Below, in pieces: positions 32,867-40,706 of a DNA stretch of 51,423 bases (position 1 is the stretch's first letter; each line of letters starts with the position of its first letter). Where the stretch lies: contig NZ_JAER01000005.1 in assembly GCF_000519005.1 (NCBI RefSeq), positions 1 to 51,423 on the forward strand, written 5' to 3'. This DNA comes from Nocardioides sp. J54. GTDB taxonomy: Bacteria; Actinomycetota; Actinomycetes; Propionibacteriales; Nocardioidaceae. The notes below the pieces were generated by a model. That model had not been told where the DNA came from. It searched no databases and saw only the letters and a program-made list of their open reading frames with translations. The translations under genes and the position numbers were made by a program.

Positions 32867-34093
32867 TCAGTCCTCGCGCTCGACCGTCATCGTGCGGTCG
32901 CCGAAGCGCACCTCGTCGCCGGCGAGCAGCGTGCTCGGCCGGCCGGCGCTGAGCGCCTTGGACAGGCCGCGCCGCACGACGTAGGAGCCGTTGGTGGACC
33001 CGCGGTCCATGACGACCAGCGCCCCGTCGGGAGCGACCTGGAACTGGGCGTGGGTCTTGGACAGGGACATGTCGGCCGAGCGCAGCGGCACCACGTGCCG
33101 CACCTGCTCACCGGAGCGCGGCTCGGGCCGGCGCCCCACCAGCGCGAGCCCCTCGACGACGAAGGACTCCCCGGTGTCGAACGCGACCCGCCAGCGGGCG
33201 GTCGCCGGCTGCGTCGTGGTGTCGGCCGGGTCCGGCCGGACCCGGGTCTGCTCCCCCGCGGGCTCGATGGGCGCGAGGGGTACGGGGGCGGGCGCCGGGG
33301 CGGGCGGCGGGGCCACCCGCGGCGGCACGGTGGCCGTGGCGGCCATCGCGGGCACCAGCACCGGGACCTCCCGGGTCGGCGGCTCCTCCGGCTGCGGCGA
33401 GCGCACCGGCGGTGCGGGTGGTGCCGGGGGCGCCGGAGCGGGCGCGGCGGACGGCACCGAGGGCGGCCAGGCCGGCGGAGGTGTCGGCACCGTGCCCGAG
33501 CGGGTCGCCACCACGGGCGGCGCCGGGGCCGGGTGCTGCGACGGCGGGTCCGGCATCAACCGCAGCGCGGTGAGGTTGACGATCTGCTGGGCCGGCCCGG
33601 GGTCGTCCTCCTCGACCACGTCGGGGACGGGCCGGACGTCGACGACGACGGCATCGCCGATCCGGTCGTGCAGGCCCCGGCGTCGGTGGCCGGGGTCGGC
33701 GGCGGCCGTCCACGCCAGGGTGGCCAGGCCGATGCCGAGCGTGGGCAGCGTGGCGAGCCCGAGCACGGCGTACCTCCCGAGCGCGGCCGGGACGCCGATC
33801 GGGCGGCCCGTGGAGCGGCGGACGACCCGCAGCCCGACGGCGGCCTTGCCGGGTGTCAGGCCGGTCGTGCCGACGAGCACCGCGAGCACGACGCCGAGCA
33901 GCACGTCGCACGCGACCACGGCGAGCAGGGCGGTCGTGACGGTGGTGTCGAGGAGCGCCCACACGGCGTATCCGCCTGCCCCCGCCAGGCTCCAGGTGAC
34001 CACCCGGTCGAGCACGAACGCCGAGAAGCGGCGGTCGAGCACGGCCGGCGGACAGGTCAACGGGGACGTGGCGGGCGGGGGGAGGTGGGACAT
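32867..34093 (-). CDS. RDD membrane protein with C-terminal FHA domain
   Basis: The 408-residue protein has an RDD domain in residues 20-165 with hydrophobic helices (RRFSAFVLDRVVTW, LLGVVLAVLVGTTGLTPGK, RRRGLHDRIGDAVVVD), then about 140 residues of Pro/Ala-rich linker, then an FHA domain from about 315: LVGRRPEP, LSKTHAQF and RGSTNGSYVV with the phosphothreonine-binding Arg, Ser-x-x-His and Asn. It should sense phosphorylated partners at the membrane. ATG 34093 avoids overlap with the upstream gene. It ends the PP2C-FHA operon. Confidence 0.88.
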   Translation of the reverse strand: MSHLPPPATSPLTCPPAVLDRRFSAFVLDRVVTWSLAGAGGYAVWALLDTTVTTALLAVVACDVLLGVVLAVLVGTTGLTPGKAAVGLRVVRRSTGRPIGVPAALGRYAVLGLATLPTLGIGLATLAWTAAADPGHRRRGLHDRIGDAVVVDVRPVPDVVEEDDPGPAQQIVNLTALRLMPDPPSQHPAPAPPVVATRSGTVPTPPPAWPPSVPSAAPAPAPPAPPAPPVRSPQPEEPPTREVPVLVPAMAATATVPPRVAPPPAPAPAPVPLAPIEPAGEQTRVRPDPADTTTQPATARWRVAFDTGESFVVEGLALVGRRPEPRSGEQVRHVVPLRSADMSLSKTHAQFQVAPDGALVVMDRGSTNGSYVVRRGLSKALSAGRPSTLLAGDEVRFGDRTMTVERED

Positions 34094-34124
34094 GGGCAGC
34101 GCTCCGAGTAGCGGCCGCCGGCCG

Positions 34125-35696
34125 TCAGGGCCGGGTGACCTGGATGGTGATCCCGTCACCGAGGTTGATGGTGGCGCCCGGGATGAGCTGCACGGCGATG
34201 CCGGGCTTGAGGTCCTCGGGCTGGAGGCCCGGCTGGACCAGGACGGTGCCGTTGGTCGAGCCCATGTCGGTGACCACGGCGCTGCCGTGGTCGGCGCCGG
34301 TGCCGGGACGCACCTCGATGTGCGTCGAGGAGATCTCGTGCAGGCGGCTCGGCACCGCGACCAGCATCGGCTGCTCGGTCGAGGTGAACCGTCGCGCCTC
34401 GGGGGCCCGGCCGATGAGCACGGCGCGGTCGACGACGACGGTCTGGCCGTCGGAGATCAGCAGCTTCGCGACCGGCGGGGTCACCGCCGGCGCCTGCGGC
34501 TGGCCGGGGATGCCGGACGCCGGGGCCTCGGCCTCGCGGCTGATCCCGGAGAGCGTGTTGCCGTCGTGGTCGGGGTCGAAGGGGGACGCCTCGCGCTGCG
34601 GAGCCGGCGGCGTGCCGCCGACGGGCTCCCAGGAACCGATGCCCAGCGGCGGCTCGGGGGTCTCGGGGGCCTCGGGGGTCGGTGCCGGGACCGACGGCGG
34701 CGGGGGCGGCACCCAGCCGGCCGGGGCGACCTCGGTCTCGCCGCCCATCGGCGGCAGCGGCGGCGGCGGGACGGACGGGCCCGCGTCGCTGCCCGCGTCC
34801 GTGCCCGCATCGGACCCGGCGGCGGCGCCGGCGTCATCGTCGGCGGCGGGCGAGGAGTCCCACGGGGTGACCCAGCCGTCGGGCGCCGGGCCCGGCGGCG
34901 CGGGCGGGATCGGGTCGCTCAGCGGGTCACCCATCGGCGCGGGGTCCTGGACGGCCTCGAGCACCTCGGTGGCCGTGCCGTCGTCGTCGGTGGCCGGCAC
35001 CGGCTCCTCGAGGTCCGGCTCGCCCAGCGGGTCCCGGGCGGGTTCGTCCGCGGCCTTGACCAGCGGGTCGGCGGCGAGCGGGTCGCCGGCGAGCGGGTCG
35101 CCCGCCATCGGCTCGGCGGCCGGCTCCTCCGCCACGGGTACGACGACCGGCGCGTCCAGCTGTCCGGACGGCTCCTCGGCGGCGGGCTCGGCAGGCTCGA
35201 CCGCCGGGGCCGGCGCGGCCGACGTCGGGGCGGCGACGGCCGGGCGGTCGACGCGGCTGACCCGGACCAGGCCGGTCACGATCGGGAGGTCGTTCTCGGC
35301 GACGTCCTCACCCTCGACGGGCAGGGTCACCGACAGGGCGGTGACGTGGTCGACCGAGCGCTCGACCCAGGTGTGGCTGGCGGCTCCGTCGAGCTCGACC
35401 GTCTCGCCGTCGGTGGCGAGGGTGGCGGTGACGCCCTGGCCGCGCAGCAGGACCCGGGTCGGGCCGTCGTCGGAGCTGATCAGGACGAAGCCCGGGATCC
35501 GGCTCAGGCCGGAGGCCAGCAGGCCGTCGAGCACCTCGTCGAACCCGGCTCCACCGTCGACGAGGGCCCACAACGAGACGACCTGGTCCTTCTGCGACGT
35601 GGGCAGGAGGACGGTCGCGTTCGCACCGAACACGGCGAACCAGTCGCCGGGACGGTAGGACCAGGCGCCGCTCGCGCCGGTGGCGGTCTCGCTCAT
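34125..35696 (-). CDS. FHA-domain protein with long acidic proline-rich linker
   Basis: The 523-residue protein has a folded N-terminal domain of about 150 residues (SYRPGDWFAVFGANATVLLP and RIPGFVLISSDDGPTRVLLRG) of unknown type. A low-complexity acidic, Pro/Ala-rich linker (150-415) with AGDPLAGDPLAADPL repeats follows. The C-terminal FHA domain has VLIGRAPEARRF, ISSTHIEV and DMGSTNGTVLV. Comparable proteins in actinobacteria often have a zinc ribbon in the linker, which is not seen here. Its start overlaps the PP2C stop as ATGA. Confidence 0.88.
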   Translation of the reverse strand: MSETATGASGAWSYRPGDWFAVFGANATVLLPTSQKDQVVSLWALVDGGAGFDEVLDGLLASGLSRIPGFVLISSDDGPTRVLLRGQGVTATLATDGETVELDGAASHTWVERSVDHVTALSVTLPVEGEDVAENDLPIVTGLVRVSRVDRPAVAAPTSAAPAPAVEPAEPAAEEPSGQLDAPVVVPVAEEPAAEPMAGDPLAGDPLAADPLVKAADEPARDPLGEPDLEEPVPATDDDGTATEVLEAVQDPAPMGDPLSDPIPPAPPGPAPDGWVTPWDSSPAADDDAGAAAGSDAGTDAGSDAGPSVPPPPLPPMGGETEVAPAGWVPPPPPSVPAPTPEAPETPEPPLGIGSWEPVGGTPPAPQREASPFDPDHDGNTLSGISREAEAPASGIPGQPQAPAVTPPVAKLLISDGQTVVVDRAVLIGRAPEARRFTSTEQPMLVAVPSRLHEISSTHIEVRPGTGADHGSAVVTDMGSTNGTVLVQPGLQPEDLKPGIAVQLIPGATINLGDGITIQVTRP

Positions 35697-36556
35697 GGGA
35701 GGGCTCCCAACTTCTGCTCCAGGCTCAGCCGCTGCGCGTCCGCGTCGTACGGCTCCGTGCGGACCAATCCCACCACATCGACCACGACGGCCGTTGCGTT
35801 GTCGTGACCACCGGCGGCGACCGCTGCCGCGACGACCTGCTCTGCCGCGTCACGCGGGTCGTCGCAGGAGGCGAGGATGGCGGCGATCCGGTCGTCGTCG
35901 ATCATCCCGCTCACGCCGTCCGAGCACAGCAGCAACCGCTCGGCGGCGACGAGGGGCAGCAGGAAGTAGTCGGCCTCGCCGCTCACGCCGCCGGGCAGGC
36001 CGGCGCCGCCGAGGGCGCGGGTGATGACGTTGCGGCTCGGGTGCACGGCCGCGTCGTCACGGGTGATCTGGCCGGTGTCGACGAGCTCCTGCACGAGGCT
36101 GTGGTCGACCGAGACCTGCTCGAGCTCGCCGTCGGTGAACCGGTAGGCGCGGGAGTCGCCGACGTTGGCCAGCAACCACACCGGGCCGGAGGCGGAGTCG
36201 ACGAGGAGGGCGACGACGGCGGTGGTGCCGGCGGAGAAGTCGGCGGCGGCGCCGCCGGCGCGCTGCTCGGCGTCGAAGGCGAGGATCCGCTCCTGGACGG
36301 CCTCGAGCGTCGCCGCGACGGCCTCGGCACCGCGCTCGGCGTCGTAGCCGTCGCTGGCCAGGCGGGCGAACTCCTCGACCACGATCGCGCTGGCGACGTC
36401 GCCGCGGTCGTGCCCGCCCATGCCGTCGGCCACGACGAAGACGGGCGGGTCGGCGAGCCAGGCGTCCTCGTTGGCCTTGCGGACCCGGCCGACGTCGGTG
36501 GCGGCGCCGTGCTGCAGCTCGACGTGCTGCACCTCGGAGCGTCGTGGCGCGCTCAT
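35693..36556 (-). CDS. PP2C-family serine/threonine phosphatase
   Basis: The 287-residue soluble protein has all PP2C metal-binding motifs: GRVRKANEDAW, VVADGMGGHDRGD, FSAGTTAVV, NVGDSRAYR, LCSDGVSGM and GGHDNATAVVV. There is no membrane segment, unlike PstP/PrpC-type phosphatases of the division cluster. It heads an operon with two FHA proteins, but no Ser/Thr kinase is in the window. It is divergent from the helicase-associated gene with only 48 bp between the starts. Confidence 0.93.
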   Translation of the reverse strand: MSAPRRSEVQHVELQHGAATDVGRVRKANEDAWLADPPVFVVADGMGGHDRGDVASAIVVEEFARLASDGYDAERGAEAVAATLEAVQERILAFDAEQRAGGAAADFSAGTTAVVALLVDSASGPVWLLANVGDSRAYRFTDGELEQVSVDHSLVQELVDTGQITRDDAAVHPSRNVITRALGGAGLPGGVSGEADYFLLPLVAAERLLLCSDGVSGMIDDDRIAAILASCDDPRDAAEQVVAAAVAAGGHDNATAVVVDVVGLVRTEPYDADAQRLSLEQKLGALP

Positions 36557-36591
36557 GCGGGGACAGCCGCCGTCGCTGCCGGGGCGCTCGG

Positions 36592-36597
36592 TAGTTT
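36592..36597 (+). promoter_or_regulatory. -10 element of the helicase-associated gene (leaderless)
   Basis: TAGTTT lies 7 nt before the GTG at 36605, in the 48-bp divergent gap with the PP2C gene. Confidence 0.55.
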
Positions 36598-36604
36598 GGC
36601 CCCC

Positions 36605-38896
36605 GTGGGAGAGGAGCGGAGCGGGCACAGGTCGCTGGCCGACCAGCTGCGGTCGTGGCCCGACGAGCGCCTGGTCCGGCTGCTCACGGATCGTCCCGAC
36701 CTCGCCACCCCTGCCCCTCACGACTTCAGCCAGCTCGCGTCGCGCGCCGCGGTCAGGAACTCGATCGCACGCGCACTCGACAACCTCACCCGAGGCGAGC
36801 TCTTCGTGCTTGATGCCCTCGTCGTCGCGGGCCAAACCACCGAGATCGAGCTGGTGGAGATCGTCCACGCCGACCCCGGCTTCACCGTCGCGACGGTACG
36901 ACGACTGGTGGACCTCGCCCTGGCCTGGGAGTCGCCGGAGGGACTGCGCCCGCTGAGCGTCGTGGCGGACGCGCTGGTCGGCGGTCCGGACGCCGGCGTG
37001 AGCGGTTTGCGCCCCCGCTCGGCCGACCCACGCCCGACCGAGGAGCTGCTCGCCGTCGTCGAGTCGCTGCCGGGGCCGGCCCGCGCGCTGCTCGACCACG
37101 TCGTCGACAACGGCAGCACCGCGAAGGCCGGCTCGGCGCGGATCGGGCTGCGCCCGGAGGACGCCGAGACACCCGCCGAGCTGCTCATCGCGCACCGGCT
37201 GCTCGTGCCGGCCGGCTCGCTGCAGCCCGGCCTGCTCGCGGTGCCGGGAGAGGTCGGGCTGGCCCTGCGCGGCGGCCGGACCACGACCACGCCGGTCGAC
37301 GTGCCCCCGCCGGTCGCGTCCGAGCCGCGCTCCCCGCGCCTGTCGGCCAGCGCGGCGGTCGGCGCCGCGACCGACGTCGTGCGGCGCACCACGACCCTGC
37401 TCGAGTGGTGGGGTCACCGCCCCGCGGCCGCCCTGCGCACCACCGGGCTCGGCGTGCGCGAGCTGCGCGCCGCGGCCGCGCACCTGCAGGTCGCCGAGCC
37501 GGAGGCGGCGCTGGTCGTCGAGGTCGCGGCCGAGGCCGGCCTGCTCGGCAGCCGCGCCGACGCCGACGGCAACCAGGTGTGGGTGCCGACCGACGAGTTC
37601 GACCGCTGGCGCGACCTGCCGCCCGCCGAGCAGTGGACCGTGCTGGCGCAGGCGTGGCTGGCCAGCCCGCGACTGCCGTCGCTGGTCGGCGAGCGCGGAC
37701 CGGACCAGAAGCCGTGGAACGCGCTCACCCCCGAGCTGGCCGCCCACGGCATGCCGGAGGCCAAGCAGATGGTGCTCGCCACCCTCGCCGGCCTCCCCGA
37801 GGGCGAGGGCCTGGCGTCCGGCACCGGGCTGCCGTCCCTGGTCGACCGGGTCGCCTGGGACCGGCCGCGGCGCCCGCGCACCCGGCCCGACCTGGTCGCG
37901 TGGGCCGTCGCCGAGGCGGCGGTGCTCGGCCTGACCGGCGCGGACGTGCTCGCGCCGTACGCCCGGGCGCTGGTCGCCGGCGACGACCCGACACCGGTGC
38001 TGGCCGCGCTGCTGCCGCCGCCCGTCGACCACGTGCTGCTCCAGGCCGACCTGACCGCCGTCGCGCCCGGGCCGCTCGAGCCGGACCTCGCGCGCCGGCT
38101 GCAGCAGGTCGCCGACGTCGAGTCCCACGGCGGCGCCACCGTCTACCGCTTCTCGGCCGACTCCGTGCGCCGGGCGCTCGACTCCGGGTGGACCACGGCC
38201 GAGGTGCACGCGTTCGTGCTCGCGGCCTCGCGCACCCCGGTCCCCCAGCCGCTGACCTACCTGGTCGAGGACGTGGCCCGCAGCTTCGGCCGGCTGCGCG
38301 TCGGCGCCGCGACGTCGTTCATCCGCTCCGACGACGAGGTCGCCCTCGCCGAGCTGGTCAACCACCCGCGGGCGGCCGGGCTCGGCCTGCAGCGCCTCGC
38401 GCCGACCGTCCTCATCTCGTCGCTGCCGCTGGACGTCCTCCTCCCTCGCCTGCGGGAGCTCGGGTCCGCGCCGGTGGTGGAGGGGCCGGACGGCACGGTG
38501 CGGGTCGGCGCCAGCGAGGGCCTGCGCGCCCGCACGCCCCGCACCCGCGACTCCGCGGAGCCCGGTCGCGTCGCCGCCCGGCAGGCCGCGCAGGTCGCGT
38601 CCGCGGTCCGCAGCGTCCGCGACGGCGACGCGGACGCACGCTCCCGCCCGGCGTCCGCGTCCGCCCCCGGCGGCGGGGTGCTCTCCGCGCTGCGCGACGC
38701 GATCGAGCGCCGCGGCGTCGTGGTCATCGGGTTCACCGACAACCAGGGCGTCATCGCCGAGCGGTCGGTGCTGCCCCTCTCCGTCGACGGCGGCCAGCTG
38801 GTCGCCCGCGACAGCGACGCCGACCCGGACGACCCGGACGCCGAGCGGCGCTACGCGGTCCACCGGATCAACCGCGTCCTGCCCGTCGGGGGCTGA
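36605..38896 (+). CDS. Helicase-associated domain protein (XPB partner)
   Basis: The 763-residue protein resembles the actinobacterial helicase-associated family (Helicase_C_3 type). It starts SLADQLRSWPDERLVRLLTDRP with the run DRPDL; in the C-terminal half HVLLQADLTAVAPGPLEPDL, VYRFSADSVRRALDSGWT and YLVEDVARSFGRLRVG mark the domain. The very C-terminus (IERRGVVVIGFTDNQG, YAVHRINRVLPV) is WYL-like. There is no Walker motif, so it is not a helicase by itself. It lies 24 nt before the XPB gene, as in other actinobacteria (M. tuberculosis Rv0862c-Rv0861c, from memory), suggesting a joint role in DNA repair. Confidence 0.85.
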   Translation: MGEERSGHRSLADQLRSWPDERLVRLLTDRPDLATPAPHDFSQLASRAAVRNSIARALDNLTRGELFVLDALVVAGQTTEIELVEIVHADPGFTVATVRRLVDLALAWESPEGLRPLSVVADALVGGPDAGVSGLRPRSADPRPTEELLAVVESLPGPARALLDHVVDNGSTAKAGSARIGLRPEDAETPAELLIAHRLLVPAGSLQPGLLAVPGEVGLALRGGRTTTTPVDVPPPVASEPRSPRLSASAAVGAATDVVRRTTTLLEWWGHRPAAALRTTGLGVRELRAAAAHLQVAEPEAALVVEVAAEAGLLGSRADADGNQVWVPTDEFDRWRDLPPAEQWTVLAQAWLASPRLPSLVGERGPDQKPWNALTPELAAHGMPEAKQMVLATLAGLPEGEGLASGTGLPSLVDRVAWDRPRRPRTRPDLVAWAVAEAAVLGLTGADVLAPYARALVAGDDPTPVLAALLPPPVDHVLLQADLTAVAPGPLEPDLARRLQQVADVESHGGATVYRFSADSVRRALDSGWTTAEVHAFVLAASRTPVPQPLTYLVEDVARSFGRLRVGAATSFIRSDDEVALAELVNHPRAAGLGLQRLAPTVLISSLPLDVLLPRLRELGSAPVVEGPDGTVRVGASEGLRARTPRTRDSAEPGRVAARQAAQVASAVRSVRDGDADARSRPASASAPGGGVLSALRDAIERRGVVVIGFTDNQGVIAERSVLPLSVDGGQLVARDSDADPDDPDAERRYAVHRINRVLPVGG

Positions 38897-38908
38897 CCGG
38901 GCGGAACG

Positions 38909-38914
38909 TAGACT
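38909..38914 (+). promoter_or_regulatory. -10 element of the XPB helicase gene (leaderless)
   Basis: TAGACT lies 6 nt before the GTG at 38921, in the 24-nt gap after the helicase-associated gene. XPB may thus have its own transcript. Confidence 0.55.
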
Positions 38915-38920
38915 CGTTCG

Positions 38921-40576
38921 GTGACCGACGGACCCCTCATCGTGCAGTCCGACAAGTCCCTCCTGCTGGAGGTCGACCACGAGCAGGCCGCCGAGTGCCG
39001 CAAGGCGATCGCCCCCTTCGCCGAGCTCGAGCGGTCCCCCGAGCACATCCACACCTACCGGCTCACCCCGCTGGGGCTGTGGAACGCCCGCGCCGCCGGC
39101 CACGACGCCGAGCAGGTCGTCGACACCCTGCTCACCTGGTCGCGCTACCCCGTGCCGCACGCGCTGCTGGTCGACGTCGCGGAGACGATGTCGCGCTACG
39201 GGCGGCTGCGCCTGGAGAAGCACCCCACCCACGGCCTGGTCCTCTCGACCACCGACCGACCGGTGCTGGAGGAGGTGCTGCGCGCGAAGAAGGTCGCCGG
39301 CATGCTCGGTGCCCGCATCGACGACGACACGGTCGCCGTGCACCCCTCCGAGCGCGGCAACCTCAAGCAGGCCCTGCTGAAGATCGGCTGGCCGGCCGAG
39401 GACTACGCCGGGTACGTCGACGGCGAGGCCCACCCGATCGCGCTGGCCGAGGACGGCTGGTCCCTGCGTGCCTACCAGGCCGAGGCGGCCGAGTCCTTCT
39501 GGCACGGCGGCTCCGGGGTCGTGGTCCTGCCCTGCGGGGCGGGCAAGACGATCGTCGGGGCGGCCGCGATGGCCGAGGCGCAGGCGACGACGCTGATCCT
39601 GGTGACCAACACCGTCAGCGCCCGCCAGTGGAAGGACGAGCTGGTCCGTCGTACCTCCCTGACGGAGGAGGAGATCGGCGAGTACTCCGGCACCGTCAAG
39701 GAGGTCCGCCCGGTCACCATCGCGACCTACCAGGTCGTGACGACGAAGCGGAAGGGCGTCTACCCGCACCTCGAGCTCTTCGACGCCCGCGACTGGGGCC
39801 TCATCGTCTACGACGAGGTGCACCTGCTGCCCGCGCCGATCTTCCGGATGACCGCCGACCTGCAGGCGCGCCGCCGGCTCGGCCTGACCGCGACGCTGGT
39901 GCGCGAGGACGGACGCGAGGGCGACGTCTTCTCGCTCATCGGCCCGAAGCGGTACGACGCCCCGTGGAAGGACATCGAGGCGCAGGGCTGGATCGCGCCG
40001 GCCGACTGCATCGAGGTGCGGGTCTCGCTGCCCGACGCCTCGCGGATGGTCTACGCGACCTCCGACCCCGAGGAGCGCTACCGGCTCGCGGCCTGCACAC
40101 CGGAGAAGGTGCGGGTCGTGCGCGACCTCGTCGACCGGCACGCCGGGCAGCCGACGCTGGTGATCGGGCAGTACCTCGAGCAGCTCGACGAGCTCGCCAC
40201 GGCGCTCGGCGCCCCGGTCATCACCGGCCAGACGCCCGTCAAGGAGCGGCAGCGGCTCTTCGACGGCTTCCGCTCCGGCGAGATAGGCCTGCTGGTCGTC
40301 TCCAAGGTCGCGAACTTCTCCATCGACCTGCCCTCGGCCGAGGTCGCGATCCAGGTGTCCGGGTCGTTCGGCTCGCGGCAGGAGGAGGCCCAGCGCCTCG
40401 GCCGCCTGCTCCGCCCCGGCGACCCCGGCCCGGACGGCGAGCGCAAGGTCGCGCACTTCTACACGATCGTCTCCCGCGACACCGTCGACGCGGAGTTCGC
40501 CCAGAACCGCCAGCGCTTCCTCGCCGAGCAGGGCTACGCCTACCGGATCGTCGACGCCGAGGACATCACCTCCTGA
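38921..40576 (+). CDS. XPB-type superfamily 2 DNA helicase
   Basis: The 551-residue protein is a bacterial XPB/Ercc3 homologue, a 3'-5' SF2 helicase. An N-terminal domain (IVQSDKSLLLEVDH, then a damage-recognition-like part) precedes motif I LPCGAGKTIVG (Lys209), motif II YDEVHLLPA (298-301), motif III GLTATLVREDGRE with the XPB RED motif, and motif VI RQEEAQRLGRLLRP. In eukaryotes XPB opens DNA in TFIIH; the bacterial role in repair is not settled. It acts in the cytoplasm and its likely partner is encoded just upstream. Confidence 0.95.
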   Translation: MTDGPLIVQSDKSLLLEVDHEQAAECRKAIAPFAELERSPEHIHTYRLTPLGLWNARAAGHDAEQVVDTLLTWSRYPVPHALLVDVAETMSRYGRLRLEKHPTHGLVLSTTDRPVLEEVLRAKKVAGMLGARIDDDTVAVHPSERGNLKQALLKIGWPAEDYAGYVDGEAHPIALAEDGWSLRAYQAEAAESFWHGGSGVVVLPCGAGKTIVGAAAMAEAQATTLILVTNTVSARQWKDELVRRTSLTEEEIGEYSGTVKEVRPVTIATYQVVTTKRKGVYPHLELFDARDWGLIVYDEVHLLPAPIFRMTADLQARRRLGLTATLVREDGREGDVFSLIGPKRYDAPWKDIEAQGWIAPADCIEVRVSLPDASRMVYATSDPEERYRLAACTPEKVRVVRDLVDRHAGQPTLVIGQYLEQLDELATALGAPVITGQTPVKERQRLFDGFRSGEIGLLVVSKVANFSIDLPSAEVAIQVSGSFGSRQEEAQRLGRLLRPGDPGPDGERKVAHFYTIVSRDTVDAEFAQNRQRFLAEQGYAYRIVDAEDITS

Positions 40577-40593
40577 GCGCGGGCCGCGCCGCG

Positions 40594-40614
40594 ACCGGCG
40601 CCCCGGCGCGGTCC
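40594..40614 (+). terminator. GC-rich hairpin after the XPB gene
   Basis: GACCGGCGCC and GGCGCGGTC arms pair with one bulge. No U-tract follows. The remaining gap to 40706 has a TAGCCT (40648-40653), a possible -10 of the phytochrome gene, and a GGCGGG/CCCGCC hairpin. Confidence 0.35.
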
Positions 40615-40706
40615 CCCGGGTGGGGGCCGGGGGCGGTGACGTCCACTAGCCTCCTGCGAGGGGCCGGCGGGACGAGGCCCGCCACACGACGCGGATCGGG
40701 GACGCA

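Noticed and set aside
35693..40456. 1587-codon minus-strand frame extending from the PP2C gene across the helicase genes
   Set aside because: Only its last 287 codons (PP2C) are real; the remainder is antisense to the helicase pair.
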